Assembly: GCF_018613605.1 (NCBI RefSeq)
Contig: NZ_JAGGPU010000009.1
Coordinates: forward strand, 142,942-206,941
Direction: 5' to 3'
DNA: 64,000 nt
From: Pedobacter sp. ISL-64
GTDB taxonomy: Bacteria > Bacteroidota > Bacteroidia > Sphingobacteriales > Sphingobacteriaceae
Shown: positions 55,424 to 64,000 of the stretch, one piece after another
How the letters are laid out: every line of letters begins with the position of its first letter
Position numbering within the stretch: the stretch's first letter is position 1
Notes under the pieces: generated by a model
What the model was told of the DNA's origin: nothing
The model's database searches: none
Seen by the model: the letters and a program-made list of their open reading frames with translations, nothing else
Position numbers and translations under genes: made by a program

Positions 55424-56755
55424 ATGGCGAGAATCCTGATCTTAGAAGACGATACTACATTTGCTCAATTACTTGAAGGTTTTTTAACAAAAAACGGTCA
55501 TGAGATTACCCTTGTAACCCAAGTAAAGCAATCATTTAAGCAAGTTGAAAACAATGAATTCGACTTACTTTTAATCGATTACCGTCTTCCGGACGGAACA
55601 GGTCTTGAAGTGCTTAGCCACATCCGTGATCTGGGGCTATCCATACCTGCAATCATCATGACCAGTTTTAATGATGTTCGGACTGCGGTCAGATCTATCC
55701 AATTAGGTGCTTTTGATTATATTACCAAGCCGGTTAATCCAGATGAGTTGCTAATGGTGATCAAAAATTCTTTAGCTAAAAAGGATTTAAAAAGTGTTGA
55801 ACCAAAAGAAACAAACAGTGATTTTATAAAAGGGAAAAGTGCCGTTGCAGATAAACTGTATGAACACATTAGTTTGGTAGCCCCAACCGACATGTCGGTA
55901 ATTATACAAGGCGAAAGCGGTACGGGAAAAGAATTTGCTGCCAGAACCCTGCACCAGCAGAGCAAGCGTGCCGATAAACCTTTCGTAGCAATAGATTGCG
56001 GTGCATTATCGAAAGACTTAGCTGCCAGCGAATTATTCGGGCATGTAAAAGGCGCTTTTACAGGCGCTTTAAATGACAAGAAAGGTCAGTTTGAGGCTGC
56101 AAATGGCGGAACATTATTTTTAGATGAAGTGGGTAACCTAAGTTACGAAGTGCAGATTAAATTACTTAGGGCCTTACAAGAAAGGGTAATCCAGCCTTTG
56201 GGCAGTACCAAACAAATCCCTGTTAATGTTCGCATCATTACCGCTACAAATGATGATCTGTCTAATAGCATGCAACAGGGTGAGTTTAGAGAAGATTTAT
56301 ATCATCGTTTAAATGAGTTCAAAATCCAGCTTCCGCCATTGAGAGATAGAGGCGGAGATTTAGAACTGTTTATCAACCACTTTATACAGCTATCAAACCG
56401 CGATTTAGAACGGAATGTGAAAAGTGTTTCTAATGAGGCAAAAACACTTTTGCTTAGTTACGATTGGCCAGGAAATTTGCGCGAGCTTAGCAATGTGATT
56501 AAACGTATGGTTTTATTAAGCCCAGGCGATGTTGCCCAGATTGGCGCATTACCTGATGAAATGATGATTTCTGTCCATCACCAGTCAGCTCCAGGTAATT
56601 CATCCGACCTTAAAGCGGTAAACGAACAGAATGAAAAAGCATTGATTACTGAAACGCTGATCAAAGTGAGACATAACAAATCAAAAGCCGCCAAGATTTT
56701 AAACATCGACCGTAAAACCCTTTACGCCAAGATGGAGCGTTACGGCATAGAATAA
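55424..56755 (+). CDS. NtrC-type sigma-54-dependent response regulator
   Basis: The start at 55424 (MARILILEDD) gives 443 residues. The receiver domain has Asp52 as phospho-acceptor (LLIDYRLPDGTG) and Lys102 (ITKPVN). The AAA+ domain has Walker A GESGTGKE (163-170), the sigma-54 contact loop GAFTGA (210-215) and Walker B LFLDEV (231-236). A Fis-type HTH closes it (NKSKAAKILNIDRKTLYAKMERYG). It activates promoters read by sigma-54. It ends base to base against the stop of the hybrid kinase on the other strand, which may be its partner. No sigma-54 site is visible nearby. Confidence 0.93.
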   Translation: MARILILEDDTTFAQLLEGFLTKNGHEITLVTQVKQSFKQVENNEFDLLLIDYRLPDGTGLEVLSHIRDLGLSIPAIIMTSFNDVRTAVRSIQLGAFDYITKPVNPDELLMVIKNSLAKKDLKSVEPKETNSDFIKGKSAVADKLYEHISLVAPTDMSVIIQGESGTGKEFAARTLHQQSKRADKPFVAIDCGALSKDLAASELFGHVKGAFTGALNDKKGQFEAANGGTLFLDEVGNLSYEVQIKLLRALQERVIQPLGSTKQIPVNVRIITATNDDLSNSMQQGEFREDLYHRLNEFKIQLPPLRDRGGDLELFINHFIQLSNRDLERNVKSVSNEAKTLLLSYDWPGNLRELSNVIKRMVLLSPGDVAQIGALPDEMMISVHHQSAPGNSSDLKAVNEQNEKALITETLIKVRHNKSKAAKILNIDRKTLYAKMERYGIE

Positions 56756-59233
56756 TTATCCGGCATTGGCGTAGTCGATTTCCTCCATAAAGGCAATTAA
56801 GCTATCCAGTTTTCTGATCTGTAGTAAAACTTCAGATTTAATATTGGTGGTTAGGCCTTTTTCGGCAATTTCTAATTCCAGGGTGCGGAATGCGTTTGCC
56901 AAAGTCTTCGAACCCATCTGCGCCGTTCGTCCTGCAAGGCGGTGAACCAGTAACCTGGCCTGATCTAAGTCATTATCGATCAAATGTTTTTTCAACGCTG
57001 CAGCGTCATCTATAGAATCCTGTTTAAAACGGTTCAATATTTTCTCCAGCATTTGCTGGTCGCCAAAGGTCATTTTCTCAATGGAAGAGAAATCGAATTC
57101 AGGCTGCTGGGTTAAAATTTCGGTTCTATCAAATATAGATAGGATATCAACTGCCCTAAATGGCTTCATTATCAGTCCATCAAAGCCCTCGCTCAAAACC
57201 ATTTCACGTTCTTCGGGTAAAACCTGTGCAGTAATAGCGTAAAATTTAATGTGTGCTGGGAGTTTCTTCTTTAATAAATGACAAAGTTCGAATCCTGTCA
57301 TTTCGGGCATGCGCATATCAACCAGCACATATTTTAAATCCGGCTCAGGTGCTGCGTGCAGGATATCGGCTACCTGGGTAAAGCTTCTAAACGGGATTTT
57401 ATTTTTCTGAAAAATCATTCCGCATAAATCTAGAATAAGTTTATCATCATCAATTACCCAAACTGTGCCTGGGTTTACAATCGCATAATGTTCTAAGTCT
57501 AAAGTATCGTTTACACGCTCGGTAGTATTTTCATATTTCATGTAAATATTAAATGTGGTACCAATGCCCGGTTTACTTTTCACATAAATTCTTCCTCCCT
57601 GTGTTTCGATCAAAGATTTAACAATAGGCAGTCCCAACCCCGTACCAGCCTGGTTGATAATATATTTTTCAGGAGATTCTATCTGCTCAAATTCATTAAA
57701 GATTTTGGGAATATCTTTTTCTTCAAAACCGATTCCGGTATCTTTTATAGTAAAATGGAAATGCAGATCGTCGCCTTGCTTTTTATACGATACAGAAAGT
57801 TTAATTTCACCTCTCAATGTAAATTTTACGGCGTTACCCAATAAGTTAAATAAAATCTGCTTTAGCCTAAAAGCATCGCCCTTTACAAATTCCAGATCGG
57901 CAAGATCAAGTGCTGTATTTAACTGAAGTGATTTCTGTTCTGCCAAAGGCCGCATTACCGAAACTACCTCATCTAAAGCTTTTTTGATGTTGAACACCTG
58001 GTTATTGAAACTAAATTCGCCCGAAATAATCCGGTTATAATCTAATACCTCGTTCACAATTTGAAGTAAGTGAATGGAAGATTGATAAATGGCATCCACA
58101 TCTTTCTTATTCGGCACATCCTGCTGGGTAATCAGCTCGGCATAGCCTAAAATAGATTGCAGTGGCGTTCTGATCTCATGGCTCATGTTCGATAGGAACC
58201 GTTGCTTAGCCTTACCATGGTATTCTGCCTCATCTTTGGCAAGCTCCAATGCCCTTCTGTACGTGTTGCTTTTTGTAATGTCAGCTAAAATTAAATACAG
58301 CAGAATAACCGTTAAGAGAAAAAAGATAATGATAATGGTTGTGATCTGCGTAATCCCATCATTAACCACCTCTTTGGCCTGTATACCGTTTAAATCTATC
58401 TGGGCCACTGCCTCCCCCTCCACTTCTCTTAAAATCTGTAGCATCTGGGCAGTCAGGGCATTACTGGCATTTGACAGGTCTGCTTCGCGTTTTAAAAATT
58501 TCTGACTTTTCTGGCGTTGCTCCAGTTCGATATTTTTTAAGGCACCCGTCATGCTCTTCATAATGCTATCTTCAGCTTTAGCATTCAGCGTATCGCGCTT
58601 TACCTTAAATTCCTCATTAATGATTTTATACACATCAGATTTTTTCTTACCAAACAGTTTACTCAAAAAACCCCTAGATTTCTGTTCTTCTTCAGGTGCC
58701 ACCGTAGTGGTCGATGTAGTTGTCTCGGTGGTCAGTACTGCGCTATCTGTATGCCTGGTACGTGTAGCAACCAGTTCGTTTAATTTCTGCACCTCATTAG
58801 AGAACGATTTGGTATTCACCAATGTTTCTCTCACCTTTAAGTAATTGATAAATTGTTTATCCCGGTCGGTTAACAGATTCTTGATCGACTTTATTCTGGC
58901 CAACTGGGCGGAATCGCCCTTGTACAATTTACGTAAGGTATCTAAACTAGCCCTTAACTTACGCGACTCTTTAAGAAAACTATAGGTACTTTGTTTATTG
59001 AAAGCTTCATCCCTTTGTAACTGATCTAACCTGGCAATCTTATGTGAGAGATCATTTACGATCCTTAAGCGGTCGTTCGGGGCCGAAATTTCTTCAACAG
59101 TATCCAGCATCCGCGTAAAAGCAAACTTGCTGATGCCCCATGCCAATAACAATGCAAAACAGGCAAATAGGAAACCTATAATCACTTTACTCTTTATTGC
59201 CCGGAAGAAACGCTTTTGGATAATAGCAGCCAT
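56756..59233 (-). CDS. Hybrid histidine kinase with receiver and Hpt domains
   Basis: The 825 residues have, in order: a membrane helix (about 17-35); a helical periplasmic sensor (about 40-290) with a Thr-rich segment (TTETTTSTTTVAPEEE); a second helix (about 297-317); HisKA with His352 (SNMSHEIRTPLQS); an HATPase (NLLGNAVKF, DTGIGF, GTGLGL); a receiver with Asp639 (VDMRMPEMTG); and an Hpt with His764 (LVHRLAGRTAQMGS). The internal relay ends on the Hpt, which should pass phosphate to a separate regulator; the adjacent NtrC-type protein is the obvious candidate. The signal sensed is unknown. Confidence 0.93.
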   Translation of the reverse strand: MAAIIQKRFFRAIKSKVIIGFLFACFALLLAWGISKFAFTRMLDTVEEISAPNDRLRIVNDLSHKIARLDQLQRDEAFNKQSTYSFLKESRKLRASLDTLRKLYKGDSAQLARIKSIKNLLTDRDKQFINYLKVRETLVNTKSFSNEVQKLNELVATRTRHTDSAVLTTETTTSTTTVAPEEEQKSRGFLSKLFGKKKSDVYKIINEEFKVKRDTLNAKAEDSIMKSMTGALKNIELEQRQKSQKFLKREADLSNASNALTAQMLQILREVEGEAVAQIDLNGIQAKEVVNDGITQITTIIIIFFLLTVILLYLILADITKSNTYRRALELAKDEAEYHGKAKQRFLSNMSHEIRTPLQSILGYAELITQQDVPNKKDVDAIYQSSIHLLQIVNEVLDYNRIISGEFSFNNQVFNIKKALDEVVSVMRPLAEQKSLQLNTALDLADLEFVKGDAFRLKQILFNLLGNAVKFTLRGEIKLSVSYKKQGDDLHFHFTIKDTGIGFEEKDIPKIFNEFEQIESPEKYIINQAGTGLGLPIVKSLIETQGGRIYVKSKPGIGTTFNIYMKYENTTERVNDTLDLEHYAIVNPGTVWVIDDDKLILDLCGMIFQKNKIPFRSFTQVADILHAAPEPDLKYVLVDMRMPEMTGFELCHLLKKKLPAHIKFYAITAQVLPEEREMVLSEGFDGLIMKPFRAVDILSIFDRTEILTQQPEFDFSSIEKMTFGDQQMLEKILNRFKQDSIDDAAALKKHLIDNDLDQARLLVHRLAGRTAQMGSKTLANAFRTLELEIAEKGLTTNIKSEVLLQIRKLDSLIAFMEEIDYANAG

Positions 59234-59373
59234 TTAATTCAGATTATGTATGATAAACCCTAATTATAACGGTTTAACCAATAGAATTGATATGTATTTA
59301 TCTTTTACAAATAACGTACCACAAGAAAAATTGATTAAAAAACTTTAATTTTAAGTGCCTAAAAAAACAAACT

Positions 59374-60063
59374 ATGAACCGTATCGACCGACTTTTCGGA
59401 ATCTTAACCCTGCTTCAATCCAAAAAATACATTACCGCAGAAAAAATTGCGGAAAGGTTTGATATGAGCATACGCACGGTTTATCGCGATATTAAAGCAT
59501 TGGGCGAACAAGGAATACCGGTAAGTTTTGAGCAGCATAAAGGCTATTATCTGGTTCAAGGTTATTTCCTGCCACCAGTTTCTTTTAATATGGACGAAGC
59601 CAATGCACTGCTATTGGTTGAAAGTTTGGTGAACGGATTTGCGGATAATTCCATCCGCGCCCATTACTCCACAGCACTGACAAAAGTAAAGGCGGTACTA
59701 AAATCGGGACAAAAGGAAAAGCTCGAAACCTTAAACCAGCATATTAAACTGCAGATTCCGGAAAGGTTAAATTTTAACTTCGAATACCTATCACTTATTC
59801 AACACGCTATTGCCGAAAAACACCTGATCGAACTCGATTATAAAAACAATAAGGAGGAAGTGAGCAAAAGGCAAATAGAGCCAATTGGATTGATTTTCTA
59901 TGCTTTTAGCTGGCATTTAATTGCCTGGTGCCATTACCGGAATGAATACCGTGATTTTAACCTCACCCGGATTATCTGCCTTAAAAACCTGGGTATTTCT
60001 TTCAAAAAAACGCAGCACATGCCGCTAAGTGAATACATGCACCTGCTCCCTGTTAATTATTAA
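59374..60063 (+). CDS. YafY-type HTH/WYL transcriptional regulator
   Basis: The 229-residue protein has an N-terminal winged HTH (RLFGILTLLQSKKYITAEKIAERFDMSIRTVYRDIKALGEQGIPV) and a WYL domain (LIELDYKNNKEEVSKRQIEPIGLIFYAFSWHLIAWCHYRNEYRDFNLTRI). WYL domains bind ligands or nucleic acids and often control stress or defence genes. It lies 71 bases before a DinB-family gene, and an operator-like palindrome sits between them. Confidence 0.92.
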   Translation: MNRIDRLFGILTLLQSKKYITAEKIAERFDMSIRTVYRDIKALGEQGIPVSFEQHKGYYLVQGYFLPPVSFNMDEANALLLVESLVNGFADNSIRAHYSTALTKVKAVLKSGQKEKLETLNQHIKLQIPERLNFNFEYLSLIQHAIAEKHLIELDYKNNKEEVSKRQIEPIGLIFYAFSWHLIAWCHYRNEYRDFNLTRIICLKNLGISFKKTQHMPLSEYMHLLPVNY

Positions 60064-60077
60064 AAAAATATTTTTCA

Positions 60078-60099
60078 CACTGCCATAGGGTTGTCAGTG
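60078..60099. promoter_or_regulatory. Operator-like palindrome before the DinB-family gene
   Basis: CACTGCCA and TGTCAGTG are 8-bp arms (seven of eight pair) with a six-base spacer. It lies 36 bases before the next start codon, over the expected promoter, and next to a WYL regulator gene. Confidence 0.45.
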
Positions 60100-60134
60100 G
60101 GCTGTATTTTCTTTGTGTAACTAAACACCAAAAT

Positions 60135-60695
60135 ATGAGTATAGCCGATTTACTACTAATGGATTTAAACACCGCAGAAAAAACAAAACAGAAAAATATG
60201 GACATTATTAAATTATTATTGAAAGAGTTAGAAGCCGAATTTAATACGACAAAAAAATTCATGGCTATTGTACCTGTAGATAAATTTGACTGGGCACCAC
60301 ACGAAAAAAGCATGAAAATGAAATCGCTTGCGGTTCATATTGCTGATCTACCGAGTTGGGTTTCACTGGCTTTAACTACCGTTGGACTGGATTTTGAAAC
60401 AGCACCTTATGTAGAACAACCTGTAGAAAGCGCCGATGACCTGGTTAAAATTCTAGAGAAAAATTATGCACTTGGAAAAGCAGAATTGGAAAAAGCAACG
60501 GAAGAAGACCTAAATGGCCGTTGGGTATTGAGCATGGGCAAACAGGTTTTGGCGGATTATTCTAAATACGAAACCATCCGCCATTCACTTAGCCAAACCA
60601 CTCACCACAGGGCGCAGTTAGGCGTTTACTTAAGATTACTTGATATCCCGATCCCAGGCAGCTATGGCCCAAGTGCAGATGATCAAAACTTTTAG
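60135..60695 (+). CDS. DinB-family protein
   Basis: The four-helix DinB/YfiT fold is shown by AIVPVDKFDWAPHEKSMKMKSLAVHIADLPSWV and, near the end, ETIRHSLSQTTHHRAQLGVYLRLLDIPIPGSYGPSADD. The metal-binding histidines are in VHIAD and THHRAQ. The family includes thiol-dependent S-transferases and many stress proteins; the substrate is unknown. The first 21 residues (MSIADLLLMDLNTAEK) resemble the next 21 (MDIIKLLLKELEAEFN), so either the true start is at 60198 or the first helix is duplicated. Confidence 0.87.
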   Translation: MSIADLLLMDLNTAEKTKQKNMDIIKLLLKELEAEFNTTKKFMAIVPVDKFDWAPHEKSMKMKSLAVHIADLPSWVSLALTTVGLDFETAPYVEQPVESADDLVKILEKNYALGKAELEKATEEDLNGRWVLSMGKQVLADYSKYETIRHSLSQTTHHRAQLGVYLRLLDIPIPGSYGPSADDQNF

Positions 60696-60814
60696 TTGTT
60701 AATATGTTTAGAATAGGCTGTCGAAACCTGGTGCGTTTCGATGGCCCGTTTTGAAATGACAACACGATTACCAGACCACCTTGATATTCCATTTACGCTT
60801 TGCTACTTTTAGCA

Positions 60815-61336
60815 ATGAAAAAAATATTGGCAATTTCTGGAAGCACGAAAGCAATATCTACCAACGCACTTTACATTACAGCTATCTCCCGGCTTTTGGG
60901 CGAAGAATTCGAGGTAACAAACTTTCCGTCTATTGCAAATATCCCACACTTCAATCCTGATTTAGATCAGGAAAATCCACCACAGGTTATCGAGGCGCTT
61001 CGTTCAATCATCAAAAAGGCAGATGGAATCATCATCTCTACACCAGAATACGCGATGGGTTTACCAGGATCGCTAAAAAACCTGCTCGATTGGACCGTAA
61101 GCTCAGCATCATTTTCGGAGAAACCCGTTTTAGCACTTGTTGCTTCAACCCAGGGTGAGAAAGCCTATCAATCCATCATCGATATTTTAACAGTAATTGA
61201 AGCAAGGGTATTGCCCCAGCTTATCTCATTTGCAAAAGCGAAGATCAATAATGAGGGAGCGATTACCGATGAGGAAACCTTAACCGCACTCAAAAGCACC
61301 ATCGATTCATTTGTTGCCAGTATGGAGAATGGATAA
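60815..61336 (+). CDS. NADPH-dependent FMN reductase-like protein
   Basis: The start is placed at 60815 (MKKILAISGSTKAISTNALYI), giving 173 residues; the open frame begins at a TTG five codons earlier. FMN phosphate is bound by ISGSTKAISTN, and the flavin ring by IISTPEYAMGLPGSLKNLLDWTVS. It belongs to the ArsH/azoreductase-like flavodoxin group, which reduces quinones, chromate or free FMN. It stands next to the DinB-family gene with its own leader. Confidence 0.9.
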   Translation: MKKILAISGSTKAISTNALYITAISRLLGEEFEVTNFPSIANIPHFNPDLDQENPPQVIEALRSIIKKADGIIISTPEYAMGLPGSLKNLLDWTVSSASFSEKPVLALVASTQGEKAYQSIIDILTVIEARVLPQLISFAKAKINNEGAITDEETLTALKSTIDSFVASMENG

Positions 61337-61363
61337 CACGATTTATTTCCGTAAAATTGCAGT

Positions 61364-62329
61364 ATGAACAATAACTCTGCAACCCGTTTAAATAAATTCA
61401 TCAGTGAAAGTGGATTATGTTCACGCCGTGAAGCAGACCGTTATATTGAAAAGGGTACCGTTTTCATCAATGGAAAAAGGGCTAAAGTAGGCGATCAGGT
61501 TTTTGCAGGCGATAAAGTGATGGTAAACGGTCATAATATCGAACCTAAAGAAGAAAGTAATTTCATCCTTTTGGCTTTTAACAAACCTGTCGGCATTACC
61601 AGTACAACGGAAGGCAGCGTACGCGATAATATTGTTGATTACGTGAACCATAGCGAAAGAATATTTCCAATTGGCCGATTGGATAAAGATTCGTCAGGTC
61701 TGATCTTCCTGACCAATAACGGCGATATCGTTAACAAAATTTTAAGGGCAGGGAATAAACACGAAAAGGAATATGTGGTAACGGTAAACAAACCGATTAC
61801 CGAAGATTTTATTTTCGAGATGAGCAATGGTGTTCCAATTTTAGGTGTGAATACGCGTAAATGTAAAGTAAGGCAGATCAGCACATTTGTATTCAATATT
61901 ATCTTAATTCAGGGCTTAAACAGGCAGATCCGTAGAATGTGCGAGCATTTTGGTTATGAGGTTACCAAGCTCGAGCGTACTCGCATTATGAATATCAATC
62001 TAAAAGGTATTCCTACAGGAGAATTTAGAGAACTTACCGAAGACGAGATGAAAAGCATCACCAAAAGTGTTGAAAATTCATCATCCGAAGCTAAAATAAA
62101 ACCTAAAAGCGCTAAGAAAAAAGCAAATGCACGGGAGGAAATCCCCGAACTTAGAGAAGAACAGCCAAAAAAGGCATTTAAACCAAAGCCGTCTGGCCCA
62201 AAGTCAAAAAAGATCGCAGGTCATTCCAGAGCAAAACCAACAGGTAAAAGCAATGCGGGAAACAGAAATTCCAAACCTGCCAAAGGTAAGGCTATCAGCA
62301 AGTCAAACTCAAGAGGCAGAGGAAGATAA
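61364..62329 (+). CDS. rluF: RluF-like 23S rRNA pseudouridine synthase
   Basis: An S4 RNA-binding domain ([33 protein letters not shown], about 8-45) precedes the RsuA/RluF catalytic domain with the active-site Asp in [17 protein letters not shown]. The family motif [40 protein letters not shown] is complete. A 75-residue Lys/Pro/Ser tail ([28 protein letters not shown]) is added, probably for RNA binding. The RluF type, rather than RluB or RsuA, is my best match; the modified position (U2604 in E. coli) is inferred from the family. Confidence 0.9.
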   Translation: MNNNSATRLNKFISESGLCSRREADRYIEKGTVFINGKRAKVGDQVFAGDKVMVNGHNIEPKEESNFILLAFNKPVGITSTTEGSVRDNIVDYVNHSERIFPIGRLDKDSSGLIFLTNNGDIVNKILRAGNKHEKEYVVTVNKPITEDFIFEMSNGVPILGVNTRKCKVRQISTFVFNIILIQGLNRQIRRMCEHFGYEVTKLERTRIMNINLKGIPTGEFRELTEDEMKSITKSVENSSSEAKIKPKSAKKKANAREEIPELREEQPKKAFKPKPSGPKSKKIAGHSRAKPTGKSNAGNRNSKPAKGKAISKSNSRGRGR

Positions 62330-62405
62330 AGCTAATTAATTGTAAAATTTGGCATCTTGCAGGCACCCTCAACCTTCTACCTTTCTGCCTTACACCTTTT
62401 TTAAG

Positions 62406-62413
62406 TACCTTTG
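62406..62413 (+). promoter_or_regulatory. Candidate -7 box of rlmN
   Basis: TACCTTTG matches TAnnTTTG; TCTG at 62384-62387, 18 bases upstream, is a weak -33. The box sits seven bases before the ATG. Confidence 0.5.
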
Positions 62414-62419
62414 CAACAA

Positions 62420-63475
62420 ATGGTAACAGCAAAAAAAACCGATATCCGTGCATTGGATCTACCTCAGTTGCAACAACATCTTGTAGCGATGCAACAACCT
62501 GCATTTAGGGCTAAGCAGATTTACCAATGGCTTTGGGAGAAATCGGCTACAAGTTTCGAGCAGATGAGCAATCTTTCTAAAGATCTTCGTAAAGCATTGG
62601 ACGAAACTTTTGCCATTAATGCTGTTCAGGTTAACAATTCTCAGTTCAGTAACGACCATACCATTAAAAACACTTTCAGGTTAGCAGATGGTAATATTGT
62701 AGAGGGGGTTTTAATTCCTTTAGAAGACCGTATGACTGCCTGTGTAAGCTCTCAGGTAGGCTGCAGTTTAACCTGTAAGTTCTGTGCAACTGGCTACATG
62801 GACCGTAAGCGCAATTTAAACGCTGATGAAATTTATGACCAGGTAGTATTGATCGATAAGCAGGCTAAACAGAATTACAACAATCCCCTTACCAATATCG
62901 TGTATATGGGCATGGGAGAGCCGCTGTTAAATTATGCCAATGTATTGAAATCGATTGAGCGTATCACTGCACCAGATGGCTTAAACATGAGCTATAAGCG
63001 TATTACAGTTTCTACAGCGGGTATTGCTAAAATGATCAAAAAATTGGGCGATGACGGTGCTAAATTTAATCTGGCACTTTCGCTTCACGCCGCTGATGAC
63101 AAAAAGCGTAATGAGATCATGCCGATCAATGAGGCCAACTCGTTAAAAGCATTGGCAGATGCACTTAAATACTATTTTGCTAAAACCAAAAACCCGGTAA
63201 CTTACGAATACATTGTTTTTAATCATTTTAACGATGAGATTTCGGATGCTATGGATTTAGCTAAATTCTGCAAACATATTCCTTGCAAGGTAAACCTCAT
63301 TGAATATAACCCTATTTCTTTCGCCGATTTCACCAATGCGGAAGGCGATAAGATCGATGCTTTTTCCAATTATTTAAAAAGCCAGGGGATCAACACTAAC
63401 ATCCGCCGTAGCCGTGGTAAAGATATTGATGCTGCTTGCGGGCAGTTAGCGGTTAAAGAGGAAGCTAATGCTTAA
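62420..63475 (+). CDS. rlmN: 23S rRNA (adenine-2503-C2)-methyltransferase
   Basis: The start is placed at ATG 62420 (MVTAKKTDIRALDLPQLQ), since the frame from the TTG at 62411 would run through the -7 box. The protein is a radical-SAM enzyme with CX3CX2C in SLTCKFCATGYM, preceded by TACVSSQVGC. Other motifs are YMGMGEPLLNY, ITVSTAGIA, LALSLHAADDKKRNEIMPIN, EYIVFNHFND and the C-terminal SRGKDIDAACGQL with the methyl-carrying Cys. It methylates A2503 of 23S rRNA and A37 of some tRNAs. Length (351) is normal. Confidence 0.95.
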   Translation: MVTAKKTDIRALDLPQLQQHLVAMQQPAFRAKQIYQWLWEKSATSFEQMSNLSKDLRKALDETFAINAVQVNNSQFSNDHTIKNTFRLADGNIVEGVLIPLEDRMTACVSSQVGCSLTCKFCATGYMDRKRNLNADEIYDQVVLIDKQAKQNYNNPLTNIVYMGMGEPLLNYANVLKSIERITAPDGLNMSYKRITVSTAGIAKMIKKLGDDGAKFNLALSLHAADDKKRNEIMPINEANSLKALADALKYYFAKTKNPVTYEYIVFNHFNDEISDAMDLAKFCKHIPCKVNLIEYNPISFADFTNAEGDKIDAFSNYLKSQGINTNIRRSRGKDIDAACGQLAVKEEANA

Positions 63476-63537
63476 TCTCCTCATTTAAAATTCAATATTA
63501 TTTGTTAAGCATAATCTAAAGATTATTTTTTTGATTA

Positions 63538-63690
63538 TCAGGAGCGCAGTAACAGTAACATGTAGGCTGGGTTCCGTCCTGTTGTCCGCTGCAATCCTTT
63601 TTGGAAACCCTTGGGATAGACAATCTACCTCTGCCAAAAAGGGATTTCCGCTGCCATCAGGGCTATTTAACCTGGGACGGAAGATGTAAA
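63538..63690. repeat. Foldable intergenic element
   Basis: TTCCGTCC (63572-63579) pairs with GGACGGAA (63675-63682). Inside that stem AATCCTTTTTGG (63593-63604) pairs with CCAAAAAGGGATT (63634-63646). It shares AGGAGCGCAG and GGCTGGGT with the minus strand of the repeats at 19331-20117, so it may be a distant relative. No coding frame is convincing here. Confidence 0.55.
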
Positions 63691-63760
63691 CGGAAGAGGG
63701 ATCAGGTTTGCGCAAATCAGCGTAATCTGCGGGAACAGAACCTTACCCCTTTTTAAACAC

Positions 63761-63961
63761 CTTAATGGAGAAATAACCGCCGCTGTTACAATTCCTCTCA
63801 CCATTAAGGCATTAAGGAACATCCGGCATCAGGTCCCTTAACTTTTATTCACTTCTTAATGGTGCAAAAATTAGCGGACATAATAGAATGGCCATAAACC
63901 CCTTAATGGCAGAAATAACCGCTGTTACAATTCCTTTCACCACTAAGGGATTAAGGACATC
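63761..63961. repeat. Pair of direct repeats about 60 bases long
   Basis: The units at 63761-63823 and 63902-63961 both read CTTAATGG..AGAAATAACC, GCTGTTACAATTCCT and TTAAGGA.CATC with a few changes, and a third partial CTTAATGGTG lies between them at 63855. They fill the non-coding end of the window. Confidence 0.65.
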
Positions 63962-64000
63962 AAGAAGATCATATTGGAAAAGGCCCTTAACCATCTTCAC

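Overview
The window comes from a Bacteroidota chromosome, most likely a Sphingobacteriaceae member close to Pedobacter. The evidence is Bacteroidota-style promoters (TTTG, about 19 bases, TAnnTTTG), CarboxypepD_reg/TonB-dependent outer-membrane proteins, SprA of the type IX secretion system, many short lipoproteins, twin TatA genes and a PnuC/NadR salvage pair. The genus is inferred from overall resemblance; no search was run. I saw no CRISPR array, prophage, insertion sequence or rRNA operon.

Layout. 1-2.9 kb: a cut-off MscS channel (minus strand), pnuC-nadR (plus strand) and a broken ORF6N gene fused to a stray pnuC 3' end. 3-7 kb: a lipoprotein, then rplM-rpsI-rpsB-tsf behind a textbook promoter. 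7-15.6 kb: an accessory block (Tat-exported phosphoesterase, nagA, class II cyclic-nucleotide phosphodiesterase, a large TonB-dependent receptor, a lipoprotein) that separates tsf from pyrH-frr (15.7-17.0 kb). 17-20.3 kb: a LacI-family regulator, a transcription unit of two odd tRNA-like genes with its own promoter and terminator, an Lrp/AsnC regulator, and a 0.8 kb array of three 271-base structured repeats. 20.3-28.5 kb: feoAB and two tandem paralogous outer-membrane barrel proteins. 28.6-30.7 kb: a 41-residue lipoprotein, a VanZ-like gene, gcvH and a TSP3-repeat lipoprotein.

31-41.2 kb is a maeB-ruvA-sprA minus-strand operon. 41.4-53.6 kb is a long minus-strand run: amidohydrolase, nitronate-monooxygenase-like protein, acylphosphatase, flippase, dUTPase, TPR protein, DUF4292 lipoprotein, EnvC-like protein, two TatA proteins, GatA and an MltD-like transglycosylase. 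A tRNA-Thr follows. 54-59.2 kb holds three tandem small exported proteins, an NtrC-type response regulator and, abutting it tail to tail, a hybrid histidine kinase. 59.4-63.5 kb holds a WYL regulator, a DinB-family protein, an FMN reductase, an RluF-like pseudouridine synthase and rlmN. The window ends in non-coding DNA rich in foldable repeats.

Most genes are conserved housekeeping or envelope functions. The least explained parts are the two tRNA-like genes at 18.2-18.6 kb, the 271-base repeat array at 19.3-20.1 kb, the ORF6N/pnuC scar at 2.6-2.9 kb and the triplicated exported protein at 54.2-55.4 kb.
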